This document shows, one piece after another, positions 17,129 to 26,919 of a DNA stretch of 64,000 nt. Under the pieces are notes generated by a model. The model ran no database searches and was not told the origin of the DNA. It saw only the letters and a list, made by a program, of their open reading frames with translations. Within the stretch, counting starts at the first letter, position 1; each line of letters starts with the position of its first letter. Both the position numbers and the translations under genes were made by a program. The DNA is from HXMU1420-13 sp034669965. GTDB lineage: Bacteria > Bacteroidota > Rhodothermia > Balneolales > Balneolaceae. The DNA lies in contig JAXMOK010000009.1 in assembly GCA_034669965.1 (NCBI GenBank), forward strand, positions 1-64,000, given 5' to 3'.

Positions 17129-20100
17129 TTAATTACCGGGGGCTTCGATGGTTATCCACTGCCCGGGCGTTCGTGCGTTAATCGCCTCGTCGTACATGGC
17201 GCTGGTGGTAACCGCCGGCAAATAAAAACGACCTTGGTAACTGGCATTGAGTTGGAAGCGAAACACTTTGGTGGAGTTGGCCGATAAATCAAAATAGGTG
17301 TACACGCGATCATCACGGATGTCTTGATAGTCGAAATTCGAAACCGGCTCCTTAAAGGCTTCGCCATCCATGCGGGTATTGCGAAGCTCCCATCCCGAAG
17401 GAAAAATGGTGGACAACGCCAATTCCTGATAATTGCCACGGAGTCCCGGATTTTGAACTGCGATTTCCATCACAATATCGGAGCCTTGTTCCAGCGATTC
17501 CGGATTCACAGACTCGCCATCCAACCTTAGATATCGAACCCGCTGCACCAGATTCGATGACGTTGTAATATTATCACCGATAAGTGGAGTGCCTTCTAAA
17601 ATCACTCTTGCAAATAGCGTCCCGGAGCTATTATTGGTCACAGAAATTGTGTTTCGAGCCTGTTCATCTATTGTTAAAGTGAGTTGGCGAACGAAAGCGT
17701 TTGAGGAAATACTGCCCACATCACCGGTGTTTACTTCATAAGAAGCATCAATTTCGCCGGCAACATCGTAGCTATTTAGGTATTTAGAAATTGCAATTAG
17801 GCTGTACGCTGTAGTTTGAGTGCTGTACCAATTATTGGTGCTCAACGATGAGGCGATGGTCCTCATTAAATCGGTGGCTTCATCTTTTCGATCTAATAAG
17901 GCGAGTGTTTCCAAAATCATTGCCTGATCACGCAGTGAAGATCCAAAACTGCCGGACAATTCCTGATATTCTTCTACACTGGTTGTTGCACCTTGTAAGA
18001 TGTCGTCCGCGGCTTCGGGTTGACCGATTAGCGCGTAGGTAGCTGCAATTCGCCATCGAGCCTGCGTGCTCAGATTTTCTCGTTCACGAAAGCGATTCAT
18101 GGCACCAAGTTCGGGAGTTCCGGCTAAAGCCAAGGTATATAATCGGTAGGCTTGTTGTAAATCAGACCGGCGATATTCGGTGGTGGTCCAACGGCGAGCA
18201 ATTCTGTTTTGATAAGAATTTATCGAACTAAGCAAAGCTGATGGCACGTAATACCCACGTTTTTGAGCCTCCAATAAAAAGTGGTACGCATAAGTTGTGC
18301 CCCACGAATGTGCATTTTCCGAGCCCGGCCAATATCCCAGACCACCGCCCGGCGTCAGAAACTTGTTGATGTGTTCGATGCCTTCTTCCACATTGAGTTG
18401 AATAGCTTTAATCTGTTGCTCATCGAGCTCAACTACATCAGAAGCCAGCATTTGGGCAAATACCGCAGAGGTTGTTTGCTCGACACATCCATGCGGGTAT
18501 CGAATCAAATACTTCAATCGCTTACTCACGTTGATTGGTGGAATCCGCGAAAGTTCGAGGGTTGCTGTATTTGTTCCGGTCATGCCTTGAAGTTCAAGAG
18601 GTAGTTCCCAATTAGCTCCTGCATCTAGATTTTCTGCAATCACTTGCGTAAACGGCTGATTCGGATTTCGAATGGCAATTTCGATTTCGTGATACGCGGT
18701 TTCTCTACCGCTGCGAGCTTCCACCCGAACTTTGCCCACTCCAATTGCTGCTTTAGTTTTGAGTGAAAATGTCACCACTTCATCACCGGGTTCTTCAAAA
18801 CGAATGGTTGTTTCAGTTTCATTGGGTGTTTCGAAAAAGTCATTGGTTTCGATGCTGATGCCCACATTTTTGATGGATTCCTTCATCGCAAACACACTGA
18901 TTGGTAATTCAACTTCTTCGGCAGGGCCAAGCACTCGTGGCAAGGTGGCAAGCACCATTACCGGTTTGCGAACCGGCGTGGTTTTTTGTGCGGATCCATA
19001 GCTGCCATCACGGGCGGCAACAATCATGGTGCGCACTGAGCCCACATAATTTGGGATAGAAATTTGGTGACTTTGAGTAGCTCCGGCGTCCAAATGAAAA
19101 GGTCCTTCGAATCGAACCATGGGTTTAAATCGATTGGCCTCGTTGAGCGGGTCGGCTGCTAAAGCCTCGTCATCACCACCAACCGAAAGCACACGGGAAA
19201 CAGAGCCGGAGAACCCACTGGTTACGAACTCATATAAATCCCACGTTTTGATTCCCAAGGCTTCACGTGTGTAAAAATTTGGGTGTGGATCGGGAGTCGA
19301 AAAGTTAGTGAGATCGAGTAATCCGTCATCTACAATAGCGAGTGTGTAGCTCATTGGTTTGCCATTTCCTTCCGAAACCTGAATGGTAGTAGTTGTCTCC
19401 GGTTTTAACTCATCCAACATCGAAAGCTGAGGCTCCAGCACCGTTTCCGGGTTGAACACACTGATCGGAATTACGCCGTACATTCGAAGCGGCAAATCGT
19501 TATCTGTTTGCCCGTGGGGTTGAATGTGCATCACGTGAGCGTACACATTTGGGCTCATTCGCTCATCGGTCGTAAATGTATAGTTGGTTTCGCCATCGTT
19601 GCCTTCCAGCCATATCGTTTCCAGAATTTGAGATCCGGTTTCTAAGCTGAGTAACAAACGGGAATTGGCACTGCTTGGAATAGTAAGCGTAACCTGTTCG
19701 CCGGTTTCGTATTCTTCTTTATCGGATGAAAAACTAAGCTGAGCCGGACTTACAGCACTAGATCGGCCTCGCCCCCAGCTGAAATACACAATGGTACTTG
19801 CCGAATGATTTCCTCGCGAATCTTTCACGCGAATTAAATATCGCCCACCATCGGAACCATTAGGCAATTTGAACTGCAGGGTGTTTTTTCCATTCGATCG
19901 AGTATGAAACTTGCCTGAAGCTACTTTTCGAACATTTTCGCGTTCGAAGTAATTGCTTAAATCTTCACGTGCGCGCTCCCACCACCATCGCCAGCGAATG
20001 TGGTAAACTTCATACTCTAGATTTTTACCGCCAACAGGTTTGCCATCCGCATCGATAGTCACAATTTCGAAATCGTGAGATTCAGATCGGTTTAGCCAGT

Positions 20101-22663
20101 TTCCATATCGGTTGGTATTTCCTTCAGGGGCTTTAATGCCCACTAATGTTCGATACGGATACACAAAAGTGGAAGCTCGCCCGATGGAAAAACTGCCGGA
20201 GGGTTCGAAGACTCTCAAGTTGAAATCAGCACGGAATCTGGGCGGAGCTTTTTCAACTGCGGGGAAAGTATGCGTAAAATCGACAGTGCCATCGGCACCG
20301 AGAGTGCCATCAAAAATGAACTCTGGTTTGGCATCTATAGTGATGGTTTCATCGCTAAAGCTGTAGCCGCGATAGTCGTCAAAAGTAGGTGGTGATGGCC
20401 GTAACATCATTTCCACATCGGCTTTTAGATTACGAGCAGTTGCGCCATGTAACCATTGCGATGACAGTGTGGCATCAAGTGTTCGGTTGTTGGCGTTAAC
20501 GGCATCGTTTTCAAAATCCAGATCCACTTTCAAGCGGTTTGGTTTTACCGTTTCGATTTTCAGCGTTTTAGAAAAAGTCTGTCCGCCAACCATGGCAGAA
20601 AGGCGCCAATTGCCCGTGGGCGCTTGCTTCTCGGTAGCACCGTGGTACACAAAAAAGCCGGATGGGTTGTTTAATTGTGTCTCTCGATCAATAATTTGTC
20701 CGGATGGATCACGTAACTCAAAAATGATGGGGTGATCGTCGGGAAGCACCTTGTTCTTATCTTCCAGCAATAACGTAACAAACAACGAATCGCCCGGGCG
20801 CCAAACCCCACGTTCGCCATACATAAATCCTTTTATTCCTTTTTGGACCCGTGCGCCACTCACATCAAAATTACTAAGCGATAAAGAGGAGCCATCATCA
20901 GTGCGCAGATATCCTTTTTGATCTCCTTGTTCGGCTACGATGTAATATGCTTCTTGATCCGCATCCAAAACTACTTTCCCTTGAGGATCCGAAATCCCGT
21001 TGGCTATGGGCTGCTGCTGATAGTTGAATAATTGAACATCAACGCCCGAAAGTGGTTCGGTTGTTCTTAAATCAGTAACAAAAACGGTGGTAGAATTTTG
21101 AGCGTCAGTTTTTGCAAAGAGGCCTAAATCGGAAGCAAATACGTTTTTGCGAATCCGGCGATTACTGTAGTAATAACTGGATGTACAAGGATTATCACGG
21201 TCGCGCCAATTGAAATTTTGGGGACGATAATAATCGCCAAAACTGTTCCAATAGCGAGTATCTAAATTGGAGTCTAGTTCCCTATTTTGCACGGTATTGG
21301 CTGATGAAAGCTCGCTATTTTCTCCACAAGGGTACATTGCCTGATGTTGCCGAAAACCCATCTCCACTTGATAAATAGCGCCCGGTTTCGGCTCAATAAA
21401 GTTCGACAAATCGAGCGCATAGTTGTTCCATTCCCCGGCATCAACATTGCCAAGCGAAGACAGAGGAACCTCGCCTTGAAATACCGGTCGAGCAACTCGT
21501 CGCAAATTCCAAGTATTGGTTCCGTTCAATTGCTGATCTTGCAAAAACTGGCCAATGTTATTTTCAAAGATTCGGGAAATCTGAACATCTACCGCTCCTA
21601 GACTTACCGCTTTAAAAGGCACAAAAAGATCGTTCGATCTAGGAAGAATGATTCCCTTTCCAAGAAATTGTACAGTTGGTTTAGGCTGAAAAAAATTAAC
21701 GGTGCGCCGATGGATTACCCCCAATGATTTACCGGAACTACTTTTTAGTGCGCTATCGATAATCAATGTTTGATCGCCGTTTACCCTACGTCGTGGATAC
21801 ACAATCAATTTGTTGTTGTTGGTGATCACATTTACGGGATTGCCATCACCAAGCGCTATCAATCCAACAAAATTCTGCGAGCTCTCAACGTTATCAGAAA
21901 AAACGAGTTCAACACGAGGGTTTTCATCTCTAAAAATGGTGGATTCAATCAATTCAAAGGCACCTTTTGGCGGTACGTTGACAGATCCCATGCCATTGGT
22001 GGAAGCACCGATAGCTGCGCCACTCCAAAGTACTTTTAGCATAGTTGCTTGGTTAGTACGCTCGATGTTTGGAAGAAAAAACCGATGTGTTTTTTGTAAA
22101 CCGTCACTAAGCCATTCGATCTCTAACGATTCTCCATCTAAGCTTGCGCGCACACTTTTTTTGATGGAGCTTAAGTCGGCTAGGTCAGCGGTAAACACCG
22201 AAGCTTCGAGCTGGAGTATGTCACGGTTTTCGGGAGATGGAGAAAGCCCGCCAAGCGACACCTCTAAATCTTGTGGGATGGTTGTAATGGTGAATGCATA
22301 GTTATTTGTAGATCCATCATTAGGAAAAAGCTTTGCCAAATCAAGAGAAACACTGTATGAAGTTCCGTTTTTAAGCGGCCGTTTGGGGGTAAAAACCATA
22401 GTTCGATTGTTCACCCATTCGAGGTTACCATCCACAGCAGGCGAAAATGTTAGGAGGCCATGGGCTAACTGTTTTTCGGGTTCAACTTCTTTTGCCAGGG
22501 TGATTCCGATTTCTCCATGTGCGCTGATTTCACCCGATGTTATAGCCGAGACAAATTGATTGGTTTCATTGGTAGTTGGGGTCTCTTCTTGAGAAGTGTT
22601 TGAACAGGAATTGAATAATACTAGGCAAAACAGTATCACAACCCTAAAGTAATAGTTTGGCAT
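17129..22663 (-). CDS. Bacterial alpha-2-macroglobulin lipoprotein (YfhM/ECAM type)
   Basis: About 1,844 residues from the ATG at 22663, chosen because it places a normal signal peptide before the lipobox LFNSC; the longer frame to 22714 adds 17 unlikely residues. It shows the A2M order of multiple MG beta domains, a central region with KGFMYGERGVWRPGDSLFVT, the A2M domain with VRFEGPFHLDAG, and the thioester motif GCVEQ near residue 1392 in YPHGCVEQTTSAVF, followed by an alpha/alpha toroid (GGGLGYWPGS). It traps attacking proteases by covalent thioester capture in the periplasm. It forms an operon with pbpC. Confidence 0.94.
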   Translation of the reverse strand: MPNYYFRVVILFCLVLFNSCSNTSQEETPTTNETNQFVSAITSGEISAHGEIGITLAKEVEPEKQLAHGLLTFSPAVDGNLEWVNNRTMVFTPKRPLKNGTSYSVSLDLAKLFPNDGSTNNYAFTITTIPQDLEVSLGGLSPSPENRDILQLEASVFTADLADLSSIKKSVRASLDGESLEIEWLSDGLQKTHRFFLPNIERTNQATMLKVLWSGAAIGASTNGMGSVNVPPKGAFELIESTIFRDENPRVELVFSDNVESSQNFVGLIALGDGNPVNVITNNNKLIVYPRRRVNGDQTLIIDSALKSSSGKSLGVIHRRTVNFFQPKPTVQFLGKGIILPRSNDLFVPFKAVSLGAVDVQISRIFENNIGQFLQDQQLNGTNTWNLRRVARPVFQGEVPLSSLGNVDAGEWNNYALDLSNFIEPKPGAIYQVEMGFRQHQAMYPCGENSELSSANTVQNRELDSNLDTRYWNSFGDYYRPQNFNWRDRDNPCTSSYYYSNRRIRKNVFASDLGLFAKTDAQNSTTVFVTDLRTTEPLSGVDVQLFNYQQQPIANGISDPQGKVVLDADQEAYYIVAEQGDQKGYLRTDDGSSLSLSNFDVSGARVQKGIKGFMYGERGVWRPGDSLFVTLLLEDKNKVLPDDHPIIFELRDPSGQIIDRETQLNNPSGFFVYHGATEKQAPTGNWRLSAMVGGQTFSKTLKIETVKPNRLKVDLDFENDAVNANNRTLDATLSSQWLHGATARNLKADVEMMLRPSPPTFDDYRGYSFSDETITIDAKPEFIFDGTLGADGTVDFTHTFPAVEKAPPRFRADFNLRVFEPSGSFSIGRASTFVYPYRTLVGIKAPEGNTNRYGNWLNRSESHDFEIVTIDADGKPVGGKNLEYEVYHIRWRWWWERAREDLSNYFERENVRKVASGKFHTRSNGKNTLQFKLPNGSDGGRYLIRVKDSRGNHSASTIVYFSWGRGRSSAVSPAQLSFSSDKEEYETGEQVTLTIPSSANSRLLLSLETGSQILETIWLEGNDGETNYTFTTDERMSPNVYAHVMHIQPHGQTDNDLPLRMYGVIPISVFNPETVLEPQLSMLDELKPETTTTIQVSEGNGKPMSYTLAIVDDGLLDLTNFSTPDPHPNFYTREALGIKTWDLYEFVTSGFSGSVSRVLSVGGDDEALAADPLNEANRFKPMVRFEGPFHLDAGATQSHQISIPNYVGSVRTMIVAARDGSYGSAQKTTPVRKPVMVLATLPRVLGPAEEVELPISVFAMKESIKNVGISIETNDFFETPNETETTIRFEEPGDEVVTFSLKTKAAIGVGKVRVEARSGRETAYHEIEIAIRNPNQPFTQVIAENLDAGANWELPLELQGMTGTNTATLELSRIPPINVSKRLKYLIRYPHGCVEQTTSAVFAQMLASDVVELDEQQIKAIQLNVEEGIEHINKFLTPGGGLGYWPGSENAHSWGTTYAYHFLLEAQKRGYYVPSALLSSINSYQNRIARRWTTTEYRRSDLQQAYRLYTLALAGTPELGAMNRFRERENLSTQARWRIAATYALIGQPEAADDILQGATTSVEEYQELSGSFGSSLRDQAMILETLALLDRKDEATDLMRTIASSLSTNNWYSTQTTAYSLIAISKYLNSYDVAGEIDASYEVNTGDVGSISSNAFVRQLTLTIDEQARNTISVTNNSSGTLFARVILEGTPLIGDNITTSSNLVQRVRYLRLDGESVNPESLEQGSDIVMEIAVQNPGLRGNYQELALSTIFPSGWELRNTRMDGEAFKEPVSNFDYQDIRDDRVYTYFDLSANSTKVFRFQLNASYQGRFYLPAVTTSAMYDEAINARTPGQWITIEAPGN

Positions 22664-22889
22664 TCTACGGTGTGCTAAAATGTGAATAGTTAGTGGTTCA
22701 TACCCGAACTTCATTTTTGTGAAAAAGTTCTCAACTAAAAATAAGTGTCTATAAAATCTATGGCTTAAAGATGATAATGAAAAGTATTAAGTACGTTTAG
22801 CGCTGCAAATGGTGCCTATAACTTTAATCCAAAAACCCTTAAATTTCCGAGTTATTTATCACCGAGTATCACTACTGGCAGACGATTTA

Positions 22890-23096
22890 ATGGAAGAAAA
22901 GGAACGCCCGAGCTTCGAAGAGGCTTTAAAACAACTGGAATATATTGTGGAACAACTGGAAAGCCCGGAGATTACACTGGAAGATTCTGTTAAGCTATAC
23001 GAAAAAGGCATGGAGCTTTCGAAGCAGTGCAACGAAGTACTTCATCAGGCAGAGTTGAAAATAGAGCAGGTTAACAGCCGGCAAGATCAAGATTAG
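22890..23096 (+). CDS. xseB: Exodeoxyribonuclease VII small subunit
   Basis: A 68-residue protein from the ATG at 22890. The family block SFEEALKQLEYIVEQLESPE, then LEDSVKLYEKGMELSKQC, gives the paired helices of XseB. The frame is open back to an ATG at 22809, but the extra 27 residues have no family match, so the shorter start is preferred; neither has a strong ribosome-binding site. Exo VII degrades single-stranded DNA, with the large subunit XseA encoded elsewhere. It is followed 8 bp later by dxs, a common neighbour pair. Confidence 0.88.
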   Translation: MEEKERPSFEEALKQLEYIVEQLESPEITLEDSVKLYEKGMELSKQCNEVLHQAELKIEQVNSRQDQD

Positions 23097-23104
23097 GTAT
23101 CACT

Positions 23105-25024
23105 ATGGAATTGAAGGAATACATCCCCAAAGCAGGCCCTCTTTTATCGAAGATAGATTCTCCGGCCGATTTGAAGAAATTATCTTCAGAGCAATTGCAA
23201 GACGTTTGCGATGAGCTCAGAGATTTTATTGTGGATGTAGTTTCAGTTCATGGTGGGCATTTTGGTGCATCACTGGGTGTAGTTGAATTAACCACCGCCT
23301 TACATTATGTATACAATTCTCCCGAAGATCGCATCATTTTTGATGTAGGCCATCAAGCGTACGGACATAAGATTTTAACCGGTCGGCGCGATAATTTTCA
23401 CACAAACCGAAAGTATGGCGGAATTTCCGGCTTCCCGAAACGAAGCGAGAATATCCACGATGCTTTTGGTGTAGGTCATTCGTCTACGTCTATTTCTGCA
23501 GCTCTTGGAATGGCGGTTGCAAACGATCTTGATGAGAATGATCACAAAGTAGTTGCGGTAATTGGCGATGGCGCCATGACCGGCGGACAAGCTTTTGAAG
23601 CTCTGAATAATGCCGGCGCTATGAACAGCGACGTGTTGGTTGTTTTGAACGATAACAACATGTCGATTGATCCAAACGTGGGTGCACTAAAAGAATATTT
23701 GGCAGAAGTAACCACCAGTCGCACTTTTAATAAAATGCGCAACGAAATTTATGATTTGCTGGGCCACTTCAAATCTGCAGGAAACAAAATGCGTAAAGTG
23801 GCTTCTCGCTTAGAATCTGCAATGTTGGCGGCACTTACTCCCGGCTCGTTATTCCGTTCTTTCGGCTTTAAATACTACGGACCGATTGACGGCCACGATG
23901 TAAACTTGCTCCGCAAAACGCTTGAAGATTTACGCGAAGTGAAAGGACCGAAATTGTTGCACATCGTTACCGTGAAAGGCAAGGGATTTGCTCCTGCCGA
24001 AAAAGAACAAACCAAATGGCATGCACAAAGCAGTCCGTTTGATAAGATTACCGGCGCTTCACTTTCACCAAAATCGACCAAGAAATCTGCACCGAAATAT
24101 CAGGATGTATTTGGTGATGCCTTGGTAGAACTTGCAACTGAAAACGAAGACATCGTAAGCATGACACCGGCGATGCCAAGTGGCTCGAGCTTATGGCCGA
24201 TGATGAACACCTTTCCTGATCGTGCATTTGATGTTGGAATCGCTGAGCAACACGCGGTTACCTTTGCTGCGGGATTAGCCGCTCAAGGCAAGAAAGCATT
24301 TTGTGCCATTTATTCTACCTTTTTACAGCGCGGTTACGATCAGTTTGTGCACGATGTAGCCATTCAAAAATTACCGGTCGTATTTTGTATTGATCGCGCA
24401 GGAGTAGTTGGTGCAGATGGCCCGACCCACCACGGTGCGTATGATGTATCGTTCATGCGTTCGATACCAAATGTGATTATTTCATCTCCACTGAATGAGC
24501 AAGATTTACGAGATATGATGTTTACCGCCAGTGAATACAATGACGCTGCCTGGGCGATTCGTTATCCTCGCGGAGCCTCGACCGGAATGGAAGTACGTGA
24601 GCATTTCGAGAAAATAGAAATCGGAAAAGGAATTTGCATTCAGGAAGGCGAAGACGTTGCCGTATTAAGCTTTGGTCCGATAGGAAAATATGTTACTGAG
24701 GCTTCTGCAGAATTAACGCAAGAAGACATTAATGTTGGTCATTACGACATGCGTTTTGCCAAGCCTTTGGATACCGACTTACTCGACGAGATTTGCCAAC
24801 AGTATCAGCATATCATTACACTTGAAGATGGTGCAAGATTAGGCGGATTTGGCTCAGCAGTTGCAGAATATCTGGCCGAAAAAGCCGACAAACCCACGCT
24901 CACCATTATGGGGCTACCCGATCGCATCATCGAGCATGGAACCCAGGAAGAACTCCATACCGAAGTAGGAATTGATGCTAAAGCTTTAGTTGAAGTTGTG
25001 AAGCAGAAGTTGGTTCAAGCCTAG
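23105..25024 (+). CDS. dxs: 1-deoxy-D-xylulose-5-phosphate synthase
   Basis: A 639-residue thiamine-diphosphate enzyme making DXP from pyruvate and glyceraldehyde-3-phosphate, the first step of the MEP isoprenoid pathway. Motifs in order: GHFGASLGVVELTTALHYV, HQAYGHKILTGRR, the ThDP/Mg2+ motif GDGAMTGGQAFEALNNAG with NDNNMSI, the catalytic-Glu region FDVGIAEQHAVTFAAGLA, and DRAGVVGADGPTHHGAYD. The length is normal. It shares an operon with xseB. Confidence 0.97.
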   Translation: MELKEYIPKAGPLLSKIDSPADLKKLSSEQLQDVCDELRDFIVDVVSVHGGHFGASLGVVELTTALHYVYNSPEDRIIFDVGHQAYGHKILTGRRDNFHTNRKYGGISGFPKRSENIHDAFGVGHSSTSISAALGMAVANDLDENDHKVVAVIGDGAMTGGQAFEALNNAGAMNSDVLVVLNDNNMSIDPNVGALKEYLAEVTTSRTFNKMRNEIYDLLGHFKSAGNKMRKVASRLESAMLAALTPGSLFRSFGFKYYGPIDGHDVNLLRKTLEDLREVKGPKLLHIVTVKGKGFAPAEKEQTKWHAQSSPFDKITGASLSPKSTKKSAPKYQDVFGDALVELATENEDIVSMTPAMPSGSSLWPMMNTFPDRAFDVGIAEQHAVTFAAGLAAQGKKAFCAIYSTFLQRGYDQFVHDVAIQKLPVVFCIDRAGVVGADGPTHHGAYDVSFMRSIPNVIISSPLNEQDLRDMMFTASEYNDAAWAIRYPRGASTGMEVREHFEKIEIGKGICIQEGEDVAVLSFGPIGKYVTEASAELTQEDINVGHYDMRFAKPLDTDLLDEICQQYQHIITLEDGARLGGFGSAVAEYLAEKADKPTLTIMGLPDRIIEHGTQEELHTEVGIDAKALVEVVKQKLVQA

Positions 25025-25096
25025 CGCCAAACAACGGCTTTACTATCACTTAGAATTACTCTATTATTTCGGTTTTTAAAAATCGGAGTAAACTTT

Positions 25097-26023
25097 ATGA
25101 GAATTCGGGGCATTGCATTTCTAATTATCGGGGCAATTATTTTATCTAATTGTGGTTCGTCTAATAAATTCATTGTTGGGTCGAATTATGATCCAACTTT
25201 CGATCCACAAAAAATGGATAATATGGCCGTCATATTCCATGATGTAGATGAAACAGACGAAGATTTTTGGGATCATAAATCGAGTAAAGACAAAACGCCG
25301 GAAAAAATGGAGCAAGAACTTTACGAAGAATTGAGCAAAGTATTTCTAGGCGAAGGATTCAATATCATAGATAAGAGGATTTCATCTTCTACATCAGAAG
25401 GGGAAGATATAAGAGAAGAATCAATTGCAATTCGAAACTACTTACATGATTTAAAGAATGCCGGTTCACTTACATTCAGTTATCGATCATCCATTGATTA
25501 TAAATCGTTAGTTAACGAATCAGATTCTAAATATGCACTAATTGTAATAACGGATCCATATTCTGTGACTAGCACATCCTACGGTGGGGCTGGCGGAGCG
25601 CCAACAACTAGTTATACTACCACTTGGTATGAATATGGTATCATGGCATATATCATTGATGTTCAATCAAATAATATTGTCTGGCTATTTAATAATAATG
25701 AGTACGTTGACTTATACACCTTTGACTACAAACAGCCACAACTCTCGGCCTTAGCTGCTTTATTTTTGGGAAGAGATTTGAGATATGAATCATTCGATAT
25801 TGACAATGAAAGCACAACCGGGAGTAAATTATACATCAAAGAGTACTCAGGGAATGAATACACAGTAAATAATTCGTCAATTAAACAATTGACTTTAAAC
25901 ATTCAAATCGGCGACTCAACGTTTACCCGGCATCTTCGAGATATTGAAAAAATTCAAACATATAGCTTGGATGCTCAAAGGAATGTTGTGGGTAGCGTTA
26001 TTTATCCTAAGTTTTTAAAGTAA
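25097..26023 (+). CDS. Lipoprotein of unknown function, twin copy 1
   Basis: A 308-residue putative lipoprotein with a signal peptide and lipobox LSNC (Cys19). The family is not recognised. The middle contains a Gly/Thr/Tyr-rich stretch (SYGGAGGAPTTSYTTTWYEYG) and IIDVQSNNIVWLFNN, which recalls penicillin-binding-activator or DUF4136-like lipoproteins that report on nucleotide-binding folds, but this is weak. The C-terminal 60 residues (SIKQLTLNIQIGDSTFTRHLRDIEKI) parallel those of the next gene. The leader from about 25 bp upstream through the tenth codon is the same as in the next gene. Confidence 0.7.
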   Translation: MRIRGIAFLIIGAIILSNCGSSNKFIVGSNYDPTFDPQKMDNMAVIFHDVDETDEDFWDHKSSKDKTPEKMEQELYEELSKVFLGEGFNIIDKRISSSTSEGEDIREESIAIRNYLHDLKNAGSLTFSYRSSIDYKSLVNESDSKYALIVITDPYSVTSTSYGGAGGAPTTSYTTTWYEYGIMAYIIDVQSNNIVWLFNNNEYVDLYTFDYKQPQLSALAALFLGRDLRYESFDIDNESTTGSKLYIKEYSGNEYTVNNSSIKQLTLNIQIGDSTFTRHLRDIEKIQTYSLDAQRNVVGSVIYPKFLK

Positions 26024-26055
26024 TAGGAAGCAGTTTTAAAATCGGAGTAAACTTT

Positions 26056-26907
26056 ATGAGAATTCGGGGCATTTCATTTTTATTCATCGGGGCAGCATTA
26101 CTTATTTCCTGTTCTAATGTTGAGCTTGCTACACATAGAGTTGAAATTGAAAGATCTGAATTCAATTCCGTTGTTTACCTTGGGCAACATATAACTGATG
26201 ACGGAAGCTCTTCTAGCGATTTTTATCAAGAAATCAGGAATGATAAAGCACTCATTCCAAGCGTTTTCAATGATATGTTCGAAGGAAAAGAGATTGAGAT
26301 GACACTCGATCAAAATAAATACTTCTCGAATATTGATGCGGTTATTGAGTTGCTAAGAGTTGACGAAGTTTTTAGCAAAAAGGGATACAAGGATAATGTT
26401 CTTCAAAGTGAAATAGTTTTTGGCGATTCTAAAAACCTAAATAGCTCTAGATATGGGGTTTTCTTTGTAATAAAATCGAAAGGAAGCTCATTAAAAAATA
26501 GATGGCGTGATAATGAGATTTATACCACCGGGGGGAATAAAAGCGTACTTTTAAGAACCTATGTGTTCGATTTGGACTCAAAAGAATTGGTGGGATACAC
26601 AAAATATTCCGACCAAGGTTTCATGAACCGAGATCATGTAAAAGACATTCTCTATTCATTCATTTCGACTTTTAAATATGGAAATCAGATTGAGCCTGAA
26701 AATGTGCGTTTTCTAAGAAAATGGAAGCAACGAATTACGCTCACAAAGAAAGACGGCACCATAATGATTGGGAATATTAATCTGCTTGAAGACTATAAGC
26801 TTGAGTTCACCACTCCTTATGAATCTATGGAGTTTGATTTAAAAGATATATCAAAAATAATAGACGAAGATACCGGCGTTCAACTATTTCCAAAGTCGAT
26901 TAATTAA
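26056..26907 (+). CDS. Lipoprotein of unknown function, twin copy 2
   Basis: A 283-residue putative lipoprotein with lipobox LISC (Cys19). The start MRIRGISFLFIGAALL is almost the same as that of the preceding gene, and the DNA before and over the start is nearly identical, but the body is diverged. A C-terminal block ITLTKKDGTIMIGNINLLEDYKLEFTTPYESMEFDLKDISKI resembles an Sm-like or beta-sandwich strand pattern with the same DLKDISKI/DIEKI ending as the twin. No known family is assigned. It lies 32 bp after its twin and 12 bp before queA. Confidence 0.7.
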   Translation: MRIRGISFLFIGAALLISCSNVELATHRVEIERSEFNSVVYLGQHITDDGSSSSDFYQEIRNDKALIPSVFNDMFEGKEIEMTLDQNKYFSNIDAVIELLRVDEVFSKKGYKDNVLQSEIVFGDSKNLNSSRYGVFFVIKSKGSSLKNRWRDNEIYTTGGNKSVLLRTYVFDLDSKELVGYTKYSDQGFMNRDHVKDILYSFISTFKYGNQIEPENVRFLRKWKQRITLTKKDGTIMIGNINLLEDYKLEFTTPYESMEFDLKDISKIIDEDTGVQLFPKSIN

Positions 26908-26919
26908 TATCTTTGGGGG

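Noticed and set aside
17129..22663. Host-derived alpha-2-macroglobulin gained by recent transfer
   Set aside because: The gene is the usual bacterial type, paired with pbpC, with base composition like its neighbours; nothing suggests recent transfer.
26910..26917. TATCTTTG as a promoter for leaderless queA mRNA
   Set aside because: It ends 2 bp before the start codon, so transcription would begin within the coding region; a GGGGG ribosome-binding site and read-through from upstream explain expression better.
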